Shown: one piece after another, positions 9,580 through 18,739 of the stretch
Numbering within the stretch: position 1 is the stretch's first letter
Layout: the number at the start of each line of letters is the position of its first letter
Assembly (NCBI RefSeq): GCF_000739435.1
Contig: NZ_CP009159.1
Location: 1,860,001-1,924,000, forward strand
Length of the DNA: 64,000 nt
Origin: Actinobacillus suis ATCC 33415
GTDB lineage: Bacteria; Pseudomonadota; Gammaproteobacteria; Enterobacterales; Pasteurellaceae
Direction of reading: 5' to 3'
Program-made: the position numbers and the translations under genes
The notes under the pieces: model-generated
Database searches by the model: none
The model's input: only the letters and a program-made list of their open reading frames with translations
What the model was told of the DNA's origin: nothing

Positions 9580-9813
9580 ATGAGCATTGAAGAACGCGTA
9601 AAAAAAATCATCGTTGATCAATTAGGTGTTAAAGCTGAAGACGTTAAACCAGAAGCTTCATTCATTGAAGATTTAGGTGCAGACTCTTTAGACACTGTTG
9701 AATTAGTGATGGCTTTAGAAGAAGAATTCGATATCGAAATTCCAGATGAAGAAGCTGAAAAAATCACAACAGTTCAATCAGCGATTGACTACGTGACAAA
9801 AGCTAACGCATAA
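9580..9813 (+). CDS. acpP: Acyl carrier protein
   Basis: The 77-residue acidic protein begins [17 protein letters not shown] and carries the 4'-phosphopantetheine attachment motif [10 protein letters not shown] with Ser36. It shuttles acyl chains in fatty-acid and lipid A synthesis. The ATG at 9580, after ATAGGAAAAACAAA, is chosen because it gives the standard length; the in-frame upstream start would add 24 unrelated residues. It is separated from the fab genes that usually precede it, with rpe upstream instead. A strong terminator follows. Confidence 0.97.
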   Translation: MSIEERVKKIIVDQLGVKAEDVKPEASFIEDLGADSLDTVELVMALEEEFDIEIPDEEAEKITTVQSAIDYVTKANA

Positions 9814-9822
9814 TTTCGAATG

Positions 9823-9850
9823 AGGCGGTCAAATGACCGCCTTATTTTTT
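9823..9850 (+). terminator. acpP terminator
   Basis: The perfect stem AGGCGGTCA/TGACCGCCT with a two-base loop is followed by TATTTTTT. Confidence 0.88.
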
Positions 9851-9953
9851 ACCTAAATGGCTGCAATTTTTCCGTGCCGTTCAAATAGATTGTTCAAAAA
9901 TAATCAAAATCGTTTACAAACCATTCAAACAAGATAAATTTGCCAAAAAGCAC

Positions 9954-9981
9954 TTGACCATTTTTTTTAAATCCGTATTAT
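9954..9981 (+). promoter_or_regulatory. tRNA-Lys cluster promoter
   Basis: TTGACC (9954-9959) and TATTAT (9976-9981) with a 16-base spacer, followed by a GC-rich GCGCC stretch (9984-9988). The last resembles the discriminator of stringently controlled stable-RNA promoters. Confidence 0.75.
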
Positions 9982-10004
9982 ATGCGCCTGTTACGCAACG
10001 TTAA

Positions 10005-10080
10005 GGGTCGTTAGCTCAGTCGGTAGAGCAGCGGACTTTTAATCCGTTGGTCGAAGGTTCGAATCCTTCACGACCCACCA
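10005..10080 (+). tRNA. tRNA-Lys (anticodon TTT), copy 1
   Basis: A 76-base cloverleaf with encoded CCA: acceptor GGGTCGT/ACGACCC, D-arm AGCTCAGTCGGTAGAGC, anticodon loop CTTTTAA and T-arm GGTTCGAATCC. Confidence 0.98.
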
Positions 10081-10103
10081 TTTAACTTGCAACACCTTCT
10101 AAA

Positions 10104-10179
10104 GGGTCGTTAGCTCAGTCGGTAGAGCAGCGGACTTTTAATCCGTTGGTCGAAGGTTCGAATCCTTCACGACCCACCA
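10104..10179 (+). tRNA. tRNA-Lys (anticodon TTT), copy 2
   Basis: Identical in all 76 bases to the first copy and separated from it by a 23-base spacer unrelated to the next spacer. Probably part of one precursor transcript. Confidence 0.98.
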
Positions 10180-10213
10180 CTTTAGAACTTTCCAAATCAG
10201 TCAAATCTGAAAT

Positions 10214-10289
10214 GGGTCGTTAGCTCAGTCGGTAGAGCAGCGGACTTTTAATCCGTTGGTCGAAGGTTCGAATCCTTCACGACCCACCA
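10214..10289 (+). tRNA. tRNA-Lys (anticodon TTT), copy 3
   Basis: Identical to the two preceding copies, including CCA, with a 34-base spacer. No clear terminator follows before mltG. Confidence 0.98.
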
Positions 10290-10407
10290 CTTTTACTTCC
10301 TTACAAATTTTCTTGAAAAAATAACCGCTTATTTCGTGTTTATAGTGTAAAATTCACTGCATTTTTACTGAAATTATTCAACACATCATTTACAGCGAAC
10401 TTATTTA

Positions 10408-11442
10408 ATGATCAAAAAACTTGTTATTTCACTCGGTTTAATCGGCGTTGTCGCTTTAGGCGGCGTATTCTACGGCTACCAAAAACTCAATGATTTAGCC
10501 AAACATCCCATCACCGCTAAAGCAGATCAATTCTTTCTGTTAGAAAAAGGCACATCTAGCCAAAAACTGGCGCAATTGCTGGAAGAACAAGGCATCGTTA
10601 GTCATGATGATGTAAGCTTACTGCCCTACCTTATGCGCTTTAAACCGGAACTCAGCAAATTCAAAGCAGGGACTTACTCACTTAATGGACTAAATAGCGT
10701 TGAAGACTTATTGAAACATTTTAGTTCCGGCAAAGAAGTACAACTTAACGTACAATTTATCGAAGGTAAAACCTTTAAGGTTTGGCGTGAGCAGCTAGCG
10801 AAAGCAAGCTATATGCAACATACGTTAACCGGAAAATCCGAAGCGGAAATCGCTCAATTGCTCGGTATTGCCCATGAGAAACTCGAGGGCTGGATTGCAC
10901 CCGATACTTATAGCTATGTGCCGAATTCAAGCGATTTGGAATTACTTAAACGAGCTTATCAAAAGCAACAAAAAGCATTGGATAACGCTTGGCAAAATCG
11001 TGCGGAAAATCTACCGCTTGCAAACCCGTATGAAATGCTGATTTTGGCTTCTATTGTGGAAAAAGAAACCGCAGTTACGAGTGAACGCCCACAAGTAGCA
11101 TCTGTATTTATCAACCGTCTCAGACTAAAAATGAAACTGCAAACCGACCCGACCGTAATTTACGGTATGGGCGATCGGTATAACGGTAATATTCGTAAAA
11201 AAGATTTAGAAGAAGCAACACCTTATAATACTTATGTAATTGACGGCTTACCGCCAACACCAATTGCAATGCCGAGCGAAGCGGCATTAAAAGCGGTTTC
11301 ACAACCGGATAATACGCCATATCTCTATTTTGTGGCAGACGGCAGCGGCGGACACAAATTTAGTAAAAATCTAGACCAACACAACCAAGCGGTTCGTGAC
11401 TGGATCAAAATCGAACGAAACAAAAAACTTGAGAAGAAATAA
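10408..11442 (+). CDS. mltG: Endolytic murein transglycosylase
   Basis: MltG (YceG) cleaves nascent glycan strands in the inner membrane. The 344 residues have an N-terminal membrane segment (about 5-24), a LysM-like region (KGTSSQKLAQLLEEQGI), and the catalytic domain with APDTYSYVP, LASIVEKET (the catalytic Glu) and LQTDPTVIYG, ending near YLYFVADGSGGHKF. It is the first gene of the conserved mltG-tmk-holB(-ycfH) cluster, three bases before tmk. Confidence 0.96.
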   Translation: MIKKLVISLGLIGVVALGGVFYGYQKLNDLAKHPITAKADQFFLLEKGTSSQKLAQLLEEQGIVSHDDVSLLPYLMRFKPELSKFKAGTYSLNGLNSVEDLLKHFSSGKEVQLNVQFIEGKTFKVWREQLAKASYMQHTLTGKSEAEIAQLLGIAHEKLEGWIAPDTYSYVPNSSDLELLKRAYQKQQKALDNAWQNRAENLPLANPYEMLILASIVEKETAVTSERPQVASVFINRLRLKMKLQTDPTVIYGMGDRYNGNIRKKDLEEATPYNTYVIDGLPPTPIAMPSEAALKAVSQPDNTPYLYFVADGSGGHKFSKNLDQHNQAVRDWIKIERNKKLEKK

Positions 11443-11445
11443 GAA

Positions 11446-12072
11446 ATGCGTGGAAAATTTATTGTTCTTGAAGGTTTAGAAGGTGCAGGCAAAACCACTG
11501 CACACCAAGTGATTTTAGCTCAGTTGGAAAAAGCGGGCAAAAACGTGGTACAAACCCGTGAACCCGGCGGTACACCGTTAGCGGAAAAGTTACGCCATTT
11601 AATCAAACACGAAACCGAAGAAGCGGTTAGTGACAAAGCCGAATTACTGATGTTATATGCGGCACGTATTCAATTAGTCGAAAACGTGATTAAACCGGCA
11701 TTGGCAGAAGGCAAATGGGTGCTGGGCGATCGTCACGATATGTCTTCGCAGGCTTATCAAGGCGGTGGACGTCAAATTGATCGCCACTTACTCGAAACTT
11801 TAAAAGAAACCGTGCTAGGTAACTTTGAACCGGATTTGACCATTTATCTTGATATCGATCCTGCGGTCGGCTTAGCTCGCGCACGTGGTCGCGGTGAACT
11901 GGATCGTATCGAACAGCAAAGCCTCGATTTCTTTTATCGCACACGCCAACGTTATTTGGAACTGACACAAAATAACGAGAAAGCGGTAATTATTAATGCG
12001 GAACAATCTATCGAACAAGTTGCCGCTGACATTCAACAAGCGGTCGAAAACTTCTTAAAAATTGCAAAATAA
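11446..12072 (+). CDS. tmk: Thymidylate kinase
   Basis: The kinase phosphorylates dTMP to dTDP using ATP. The 208-residue protein has the P-loop GLEGAGKTT, the DR motif in [18 protein letters not shown], and an Arg-rich lid near [13 protein letters not shown]. It is packed three bases after mltG and two bases before holB, clearly one operon. Confidence 0.97.
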   Translation: MRGKFIVLEGLEGAGKTTAHQVILAQLEKAGKNVVQTREPGGTPLAEKLRHLIKHETEEAVSDKAELLMLYAARIQLVENVIKPALAEGKWVLGDRHDMSSQAYQGGGRQIDRHLLETLKETVLGNFEPDLTIYLDIDPAVGLARARGRGELDRIEQQSLDFFYRTRQRYLELTQNNEKAVIINAEQSIEQVAADIQQAVENFLKIAK

Positions 12073-12074
12073 AT

Positions 12075-13058
12075 ATGCTATATCCTTGGCTTCAACACAC
12101 TTATCAACAACTTACAGAATCCTTTTTGCATGGGCGTGGTCATCACGCCCTGTTATTTAAAACCGATTCGGGTTTAGGGACGGAAACGCTTATTCGTCAT
12201 TTTGCGCATTGGCTACTTTGCCAAAATCCGCACAGGGAACAAGCTTGCCAACAGTGTAAAAGTTGTTTATTGACTGCTGCCGGAAACCACCCTGATTTCC
12301 ATATTTTAGAGCCGATTGACGGTAAAGATATCGGTATTGATCAAGTGCGTGAAGCCAATGCCAAATTGCAAAACTTCTCGCAACAAGGTGGCAATGCGGT
12401 GGTATATATTCGTGGTGCGGAACGTTTAACCGAAGCAAGCAGCAATGCACTCTTAAAAACGCTTGAAGAACCACATAACAGCGTTTATTTTCTGCTTGAA
12501 GCACCACTACAAGGTGCAATGCTCCCGACCATTCAAAGTCGCTGCCAAACGTGGTTAATTCATCCGCCGGAAATGGATATTGCGTTAGATTGGTTGCAAG
12601 CAAACTGTAGCGGTGTTGATTTTTCCTCTTGTGAAATTGCGATGCGTTTATGTCATCAACGCCCGCTGATTTGCAAAACTTTTTTAGAAAACGACCGCTT
12701 GCAAGCCCGCAAAACCTTTTTACAAACTTTTTGGCGTTTCTTTAAAAGCCGAGATGTATTGCTCCTCTTCACCGCATTTGATAAAGAAAAGGAACTGGTA
12801 TTGCAGCAATTAGAATGGTTGGATAGCTTTTTTGCCGATGCGTTAAAAGCCAAAATGGATATTGCAATCGGTTGGACAAATCCGGACTTACAAGCCGGTA
12901 TTCTGCCGTTTAGCCAACAACTCTCCGCCCAAGCGCTGCTAAAAGGTCACCAAATTCTGCAACAAACCCGCCAAGACTTACAGCAAGTAAATGCGATGAA
13001 TTTGGAATTGATGTTACTTAACTACCTGACAAAGCTAGCGCTAGAGACGTTTGAATAA
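12075..13058 (+). CDS. holB: DNA polymerase III delta' subunit
   Basis: Delta' is a structural subunit of the clamp loader. The 327-residue protein shows the AAA+ layout with a zinc-binding Cys cluster (CQNPHREQACQQCKSC) and the sensor region SSNALLKTLEEPHNSVYFLL and TIQSRCQTW. As is usual for delta', the Walker A site is degenerate. It ends the intact part of the cluster: the tatD-type gene normally next lies 6 kb away at 19148, beyond an accessory island. Confidence 0.95.
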   Translation: MLYPWLQHTYQQLTESFLHGRGHHALLFKTDSGLGTETLIRHFAHWLLCQNPHREQACQQCKSCLLTAAGNHPDFHILEPIDGKDIGIDQVREANAKLQNFSQQGGNAVVYIRGAERLTEASSNALLKTLEEPHNSVYFLLEAPLQGAMLPTIQSRCQTWLIHPPEMDIALDWLQANCSGVDFSSCEIAMRLCHQRPLICKTFLENDRLQARKTFLQTFWRFFKSRDVLLLFTAFDKEKELVLQQLEWLDSFFADALKAKMDIAIGWTNPDLQAGILPFSQQLSAQALLKGHQILQQTRQDLQQVNAMNLELMLLNYLTKLALETFE

Positions 13059-13388
13059 ATAAAATAGCATGTCTACCCACAACCTTGTAATTTTTACGTA
13101 GCCATACTGTAGAGAATACACGAAACTTCACTCTCCAATAAACATCATTTAACTGTCAGATAATAAGCAGAATACCTGTCAGATAACAAAGAGAGCATTT
13201 TAATATTGCATATCAGCCACATGAAGAATTATTATATGAGCTTAGGCTTTAATAAAGCTCGAATCCTAAGCCAGGAAATATAGAAAGTACATTAAATATA
13301 ATTTAGTATTGTATTAATAGAGGATAAAGCCACAAACTGGCAAGCAAGAATTGGTTTTACTTTTTAACCTCACTAAAAGGAGACAACT
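13059..13388. other. 330-base intergenic region at the left end of the accessory island
   Basis: No credible gene is seen. The region is AT-rich and holds an 11-base direct repeat (listed separately) and, just before the next gene, AAAAGGAGACAACT as a strong ribosome site. No terminator for holB is obvious. It has no uptake-signal core. Confidence 0.6.
13153..13186 (+). promoter_or_regulatory. Direct repeat CTGTCAGATAA x2, candidate operator
   Basis: CTGTCAGATAA occurs at 13153-13163 and again at 13176-13186, a 23-base period (about two helical turns). Direct repeats at this spacing are typical binding sites for response regulators. The site is about 200 bases upstream of the MipA-like gene. 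Confidence 0.45.
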
Positions 13389-14165
13389 ATGAAACATAGC
13401 AAATTCAAATTATTTAAATATTATTTAATTAGCTTTCCTTTTATTACTTTTGCAAGTAATGTTAATGGAGCCGAAATTGGATTGGGAGGAGCCCGTGAGA
13501 GTAGTATTTACTATTCTAAACATAAAGTAGCAACAAATCCCTTTTTAGCACTTGATCTTTCTTTAGGTAATTTTTATATGAGAGGGACTGCAGGAATTAG
13601 CGAAATAGGATATGAACAATCTTTCACTGACAATTTCAGCGTATCACTGTTTGTTAACCCATTTGATGGTTTTTCAATTAAAGGAAAAGACTTGTTACCT
13701 GGATATCAAAGTATTCAAACTCGCAAAACTCAATTTGCCTTTGGTTGGGGATTAAATTATAATTTGGGAGGTTTATTCGGCTTAAATGATACTTTTATAT
13801 CCTTGGAAGGAAAAAGCGGAAAACGTGGTGCGAGTAGTAATGTCAGCTTACTTAAATCGTTTAATATGACGAAAAATTGGAAAGTTTCACCATATATTGG
13901 CTCAAGTTATTATTCATCTAAATATACAGATTATTACTTTGGTATTAAACAATCCGAATTAGGTAATAAAATTACATCCGTATATAAACCTAAAGCAGCT
14001 TATGCAACACACATAGGTATTAATACTGATTATGCTTTCACGAACAATCTTGGCATGGGTTTATCTGTCGGTTGGAATAAATATTCTAAAGAAATTAAGC
14101 AATCTCCTATCATAAAACGAGACTCTCAATTTACTTCATCTCTTAGCCTTTATTATAAGTTCTAA
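13389..14165 (+). CDS. MipA/OmpV-family outer-membrane protein
   Basis: The 258-residue protein has a signal peptide (basic start, hydrophobic core, cleavage near NVNGA-EIG at about residue 28). It then shows alternating beta-barrel strands rich in aromatic residues and Gly, and ends YYKF, with the terminal Phe expected of an outer-membrane barrel. MipA proteins bridge murein hydrolases and synthases, while other members respond to antibiotics or peptides. It precedes macA-macB on the same strand with a 132-base gap. Codon use is AT-rich, unlike flanking core genes. Assignment rests on overall pattern, so a related barrel family cannot be excluded. Confidence 0.7.
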   Translation: MKHSKFKLFKYYLISFPFITFASNVNGAEIGLGGARESSIYYSKHKVATNPFLALDLSLGNFYMRGTAGISEIGYEQSFTDNFSVSLFVNPFDGFSIKGKDLLPGYQSIQTRKTQFAFGWGLNYNLGGLFGLNDTFISLEGKSGKRGASSNVSLLKSFNMTKNWKVSPYIGSSYYSSKYTDYYFGIKQSELGNKITSVYKPKAAYATHIGINTDYAFTNNLGMGLSVGWNKYSKEIKQSPIIKRDSQFTSSLSLYYKF

Positions 14166-14306
14166 AATAGAATATTCTAGGGAGAATACTCATTCTTTAT
14201 CTTTATAAAGTTAATTGTTTCTCCCTGTTTCTATATTATTTAGTTACTTGTTCAAAAGCTACATTGGTTATTTTGTCATTTTATAAAAGATAATAAGGTG
14301 GTTATT

Positions 14307-15461
14307 TTGAAAATTAAGAAATATATTAAATATACCCTATTTACTTTCCTTTTAGGCATATCATATTTATATTTTGGGGGCGAAAACGAAAATTATCAAG
14401 AGATTATTTTTCACGTCGAACGAGGAAATATTCAAAAAACAGTTATTGCTAGCGGCACATTGCAAGCGACTGAACAAGTAGATATTGGTGCACAAGTATC
14501 TGGGCAGATTAAGCATATTTTAGTACAAGAAGGACAGAAGGTTAAAAAAGGTGAGCTATTAGCTGTAATTGATCCACGTCTGGCTGAAACGGAATTAAAA
14601 CTAGCAAAAGCTGAGCTAGCAAATGCTTCTGCTAATTTGGATACAAAAAAAATTAATCTTAAGCAACTGCAATCAGATTGGGAACGTCATCAACGTTTGA
14701 TACGAACCAATGCGACAAGCCAAAAGGAAACAGAAGAAGCAAAAAGTAGATTAAATACGGCCAAAGCAGAACTTCAAATTGCGCAAAATAATCTAGATAT
14801 CGCTAAAATCAGAGTGGAAAAAGCTGAAACCGAACTAGGATATACAGAAATTCGTTCTCCACTTGATGCAACAGTAATTTCAGTATTTGCGCAAAATGGT
14901 CAAACTTTAGTCACCACCCAACAAGTACCAGTGCTGATGAAATTAGCTAATATTGATACTATGAAAGTCAACACCAAAATTTCGGAAGCAGATGTAATTC
15001 ATATACAAGCTGGTGCTCCAACTTCCTTTACGCTATTGGGAGAGAGTGATTCCCAATTTCACGGGCAACTTGATATGGTAAAACTGGCTCCCGTTCATAT
15101 TACAGACACTACAGAAAATACAAACAATGCAATTTATTATTATGCTACTTTCAAAGTGCCTAATCCTGATCATAGACTGCGTATTTCTATGACTGCCGCT
15201 GTAACGATTATGTTAGATAAACGTGAAAATGTGTTGAATATTCCTTTATCAGCCCTAGGGGAAATGATTGTGCCGGAGCAATATTATGTCACGGTCTTGC
15301 GTAAACATGGCCAAAAAGAGCAAGTTGTAGTGAGAACAGGACTGAAAGACGGAGCGAAAGTAGAAATTATCGAAGGGTTAGTAGAAGGCGATAAAGTCCT
15401 ACTGCCCGTTAGTACAACTCCTGCATCTAACGATGCCGAAATTTATAGCATAGGATTATAA
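14307..15461 (+). CDS. macA: MacA-type periplasmic adaptor (membrane fusion protein)
   Basis: Adaptor of a tripartite efflux pump linking MacB to a TolC-type channel. It has an N-terminal membrane anchor (about residues 8-24), a lipoyl half-motif (VDIGAQVSGQIKHILVQEGQ), a long alpha-helical hairpin with coiled-coil heptads (about 85-165), the second lipoyl half (YTEIRSPLDATVISV) and a beta-barrel domain. I prefer the TTG at 14307 because TAAGGTGG lies six to seven bases before it; the GTG at 14298 overlaps that ribosome site. The stop overlaps the macB start by one base. No tolC gene is present nearby. Confidence 0.9.
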   Translation: MKIKKYIKYTLFTFLLGISYLYFGGENENYQEIIFHVERGNIQKTVIASGTLQATEQVDIGAQVSGQIKHILVQEGQKVKKGELLAVIDPRLAETELKLAKAELANASANLDTKKINLKQLQSDWERHQRLIRTNATSQKETEEAKSRLNTAKAELQIAQNNLDIAKIRVEKAETELGYTEIRSPLDATVISVFAQNGQTLVTTQQVPVLMKLANIDTMKVNTKISEADVIHIQAGAPTSFTLLGESDSQFHGQLDMVKLAPVHITDTTENTNNAIYYYATFKVPNPDHRLRISMTAAVTIMLDKRENVLNIPLSALGEMIVPEQYYVTVLRKHGQKEQVVVRTGLKDGAKVEIIEGLVEGDKVLLPVSTTPASNDAEIYSIGL

Positions 15462-17401
15462 TGAAACAACCATTAATTGAATTAAAAAATATTGAGCGTC
15501 GTTATCGCAATGGCAATACCGAAACAACAGTATTGAAATCAGTTAATTTAAAAGTATATGCGGGCGAAATGATTGCTATTGTCGGAGCTTCTGGCTCTGG
15601 CAAATCAACTTTAATGAATATCTTAGGTGCATTGGATATAGCAGATTGTGGTGAATATTGGTTTCGAGGGCGAAATATCGCCTCTTTGAGCAATGATGAG
15701 TTAGCAGAGTTACGTTGTAGTCATTTCGGTTTTGTTTTTCAGCGTTATCACTTGTTGCCACATCTAAGCGCAATCGGAAATGTAGAAGTTCCTGCTATTT
15801 ATTCGGCAACAGATAAATATAGAAGAACTGAACGAGCGAAGGAGCTGCTATGTCGATTAGGGTTGGAAAAACAACTGGAAAATAAACCTTCTCAACTTTC
15901 TGGCGGGCAGCAGCAACGAGTTAGTATTGCTCGAGCATTGATGAATGGAGGAGAGATAATCTTAGCTGATGAGCCTACGGGAGCATTAGATAGCCAAAGC
16001 AGCCAAGAAGTATTGAATGTGTTGAAAGAATTAAATGCGCAAGGACACACAATTATCCTAATTACTCATGATATGAATATTGCGCAAAATGCTAACAGAA
16101 TTATCAAAATCAAAGATGGCGAAATTATTGCAGATAATAGTTCATACTGCAAGAATAGCCTCTCCCCCTCAACAAAGCAGGAAAGGCAAAGTCTAAACTG
16201 CTTGATGTCGCTACGAGGCTATAAAGAATCTTTTGTGATGGCATTCAGTATGATGCGTGCTCATAAAATTAGGACGTTTTTGACTATGTTAGGTATAATT
16301 ATTGGCATTGCTGCTGTCGTATGTGTAGTAGCATTAGGAGAAGGAACCAAACATAAAGTCTTGAATGAATTTAGCTCTTTAGGTAGCAACACAATAGATA
16401 TTTTTCCTGGTAAAAATTGGGGAGATACCGAAGCATATAAAATTCAAACGTTAAATAGCAATGACGTAAATTTATTACGCCAACAACCCTATGTGAAAGG
16501 TGCGACTCCGAACTTATCGTTAGAATTGCCAATCCGTTTCTTAAATAAAACTGCCAATGCAACGATAAATGGTGTTAGCCAAGATTTCTTTATGTTAAAA
16601 AACTACAAATTACTAAGTGGCAGATTTTTTAACCAACAAGATGTAGATACTTATCAAGCTGTTGGCATAATTGATAAAAAATCACGAGATGTAATCTTCG
16701 GCACAAAAATTGCAGAAAGCAATATAGTTTTTATCGGTGATGTACCTATTTCGATTATCGGTGTTGTTGAGTCCGCCTCCCAAACAACTGAAGGGCAACG
16801 AACCACTATTTGGTTACCGTACAACACTATGGCTGCTCGCTTACGTAACCAACCCTATTTTCAACAAATTACAGTGCAGTTACGAGAAAATTTTGTACCA
16901 GCAGCAGCCGATAAGGCTATTGTGGATTTATTGGCAGCAAAGCATGGCAGAAAGGATTTTTTTACTTTCAGTAGTAGCAAGTTCTTGCAATCCTTAAATC
17001 GCACTACACAAGCCCTAACTTTAATGATTTCATCTATCGCTTTTATTTCGCTGGTAGTTGGAGGTATAGGAGTTATGAATATTATGTTAGTTTCAGTGAT
17101 TGAACGAACCAAAGAAATCGGTATCCGCATCGCAGTAGGCGCCAAAGAAAAAGATATACTACATCAGTTTCTAATTGAATCGGCGACAGTTAGTCTGATC
17201 GGCGGCATTATTGGTATATTGTTATCATTGTTGTTTGGCTTAGTTTTTTCTTTATTAACAGATAGTATCAAAATGCAATTCACCTTTTCCTCTTTCTTTA
17301 TTGCATTTTTATGTTCATCCTTAATCGGCATTATCTTTGGCTATTTTCCTGCCCGAAATGCAGCTCGTTTAAAACCAATAGAAGCATTATCAAGAGAATA
17401 A
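15461..17401 (+). CDS. macB: MacB-type ABC exporter (ATPase-permease)
   Basis: MacB powers export of macrolides, peptides or heme-like compounds from the periplasm. The 646-residue protein has an N-terminal ABC domain: Walker A GASGSGKST, signature LSGGQQQRVSIARAL, Walker B IILADEPTGALDS, and the H-loop in THD. A linker follows, then a membrane segment at about 270-295, a large periplasmic domain, and three C-terminal membrane segments within about 520-640 containing GGIGVMNIMLVSV. This is the standard MacB plan at full length. It is translationally coupled to macA. Confidence 0.93.
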   Translation: MKQPLIELKNIERRYRNGNTETTVLKSVNLKVYAGEMIAIVGASGSGKSTLMNILGALDIADCGEYWFRGRNIASLSNDELAELRCSHFGFVFQRYHLLPHLSAIGNVEVPAIYSATDKYRRTERAKELLCRLGLEKQLENKPSQLSGGQQQRVSIARALMNGGEIILADEPTGALDSQSSQEVLNVLKELNAQGHTIILITHDMNIAQNANRIIKIKDGEIIADNSSYCKNSLSPSTKQERQSLNCLMSLRGYKESFVMAFSMMRAHKIRTFLTMLGIIIGIAAVVCVVALGEGTKHKVLNEFSSLGSNTIDIFPGKNWGDTEAYKIQTLNSNDVNLLRQQPYVKGATPNLSLELPIRFLNKTANATINGVSQDFFMLKNYKLLSGRFFNQQDVDTYQAVGIIDKKSRDVIFGTKIAESNIVFIGDVPISIIGVVESASQTTEGQRTTIWLPYNTMAARLRNQPYFQQITVQLRENFVPAAADKAIVDLLAAKHGRKDFFTFSSSKFLQSLNRTTQALTLMISSIAFISLVVGGIGVMNIMLVSVIERTKEIGIRIAVGAKEKDILHQFLIESATVSLIGGIIGILLSLLFGLVFSLLTDSIKMQFTFSSFFIAFLCSSLIGIIFGYFPARNAARLKPIEALSRE

Positions 17402-17425
17402 AAAGGCATAATAAACCAAAAGATT

Positions 17426-17500
17426 GGGGATAGTGGACAAAATTGAGTCTAATTTCCCCATGATATAGCCATAATGGACATTTTTGAGTCTGTTATGGCT
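17426..17500. repeat. Two stem-loops sharing the motif TGGACA(N4)TTGAGTCT
   Basis: GGGGA...TCCCC encloses TGGACAAAATTGAGTCT (17434-17450). GCCATAA...TTATGGC encloses TGGACATTTTTGAGTCT (17475-17491). Both loops carry the same 17-base motif with a changed centre. They sit between the end of macB and the end of the transposase gene, so they could be the IS terminus or remnants of an older element. Confidence 0.5.
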
Positions 17501-17506
17501 TTATTT

Positions 17507-18416
17507 TTAACTTCGCTGGCAAATAAAATCCTTTATAAACACCATCTTATGTTCATCAGTCAATCCTTGGTGAGGAGCTAATTTTGCTTTCATCAGCTTA
17601 AAAAATGACTCGACTAAATTCGTCGTATGTGCAATATGCAGTTCAGGATAATCTTGATAGGTAAATAAATAATTTATGCTACGTTTTAGACTCCAATAGG
17701 CACTTCTTAATCGTTTGTGTTTAAACCGTTTTGCATTATGCTCCGAGCGTTCGTTAAAGTAAGTTTTATACTCATTCAGCCATTGCAGTAATGCTTGATT
17801 AAGCGTCTCTTTTGTATAAGATTTAAGTGAATAGTATAGCTCCAATAACGCTTTCCCAGCCGGAAATTTGGGGGATTTCGTTAAATAAAATATCCCTCTC
17901 CCAACTTGATGAAAATGACACATCTGAGTTGGAATATCAGGATATGCATTGAGTAATCCTCTCCTACCATCGCAGGTAATCGATTGAATCTTAATGCCTT
18001 TTTCCATTAATTCTGATATAGCTTCGAAATAATACTGATTTTTCTCAGCGGGAATAAAACGAAAGTAGACCGGTTTGGAAGAGAGTGAATCCACTAAAAC
18101 CAATACGGCAAAACGCTGTTTAAAATGTGTGGTATCCATCACGATGTTAATGGTTTCGGGTAAAGGTTTTTGCTCAGCTTTGATGGATTTTTGAAGATGT
18201 CTTCTGATGGTTCTTTCAGAACATTGATATTCAATAGTAAGCTGCCGAATGGTTTGTTTTAGCGAGGTATACTTAAACCAGATTTCTTGTGAATTAAGTC
18301 GCTTGGATGCAACAAAATTACGATGGCAATCAAGACATTTATAGCGTTGAACACCATTAATTTTGCCATATTTTTTGAGGTTAAAAGATGAGCAGAAAAT
18401 ACAATTTTTTAGTCAT
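17507..18416 (-). pseudogene. DDE transposase with N-terminal frame break (IS256/IS1249-like, MULE type)
   Basis: From about 18412 down to 17507 the frame is open and encodes a zinc ribbon (CIFC and CLDC pairs), a helix-turn-helix stretch (QLTIEYQCSERTIRRHL), and a DDE core with Asp in MDTTHF, Asp in TCDGRRG and Glu in TNLVESF. No in-frame ATG, GTG or TTG precedes the zinc ribbon. An ATG at 18416-18414 starts one base out of frame, before a run of six A. Removing one A would give MTKNCIFCSSF and a 302-residue protein. So either the gene is inactivated by a one-base insertion or it needs slippage on the A run. The first in-frame start (GTG at 18142) would lack the zinc ribbon and helix-turn-helix. 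The family name is a judgement from motifs only. Confidence 0.8.
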
Positions 18417-18418
18417 TT

Positions 18419-18739
18419 TTATAAAAAGTGGGTTAAAACCTTATAGTCAACGCCTTTAATATTATGTGTTGAATATAAATATTTAAACTTAATTATCAAC
18501 ACCTCCTTTTTTCACCAGGATTTTAGTATCATAGTATTGATTGACAGCCTCTACTTATCATTAAATAGTAAAAGCCGAAAGGATCATTTATTACAAAAAA
18601 TGATAAATTGCTTAAGGGAAAAAAGTCATATTATTCAATCAATTACCTAGCCGGCATGATTTGCTGAAAGATTTAATGAATACCCCACGTAAATGAGTCA
18701 ATCTCATTTAATCGCAAGCATTATGAGATCAAGAAAAAA
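18419..18739. other. AT-rich non-coding stretch inside the island
   Basis: About 320 bases with no gene or clear promoter. It probably contains the outer end of the insertion sequence; I could not identify matching terminal inverted repeats or a target duplication with confidence. It lacks the uptake-signal core. Confidence 0.5.

Noticed and set aside
10005..10289. CRISPR-like repeat array
   Set aside because: The regularly spaced 76-base repeats are complete tRNA-Lys genes with CCA; spacers and repeat length do not fit CRISPR.
12190..12603. 137-codon minus-strand frame inside holB
   Set aside because: No ribosome site or family motif; overlaps a well-supported gene entirely.
17402..18480. 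Defined IS terminal inverted repeats and target duplication
   Set aside because: Several partial matches around both ends were tried, but none gave a clear pair with flanking duplication; calling boundaries would be guesswork.
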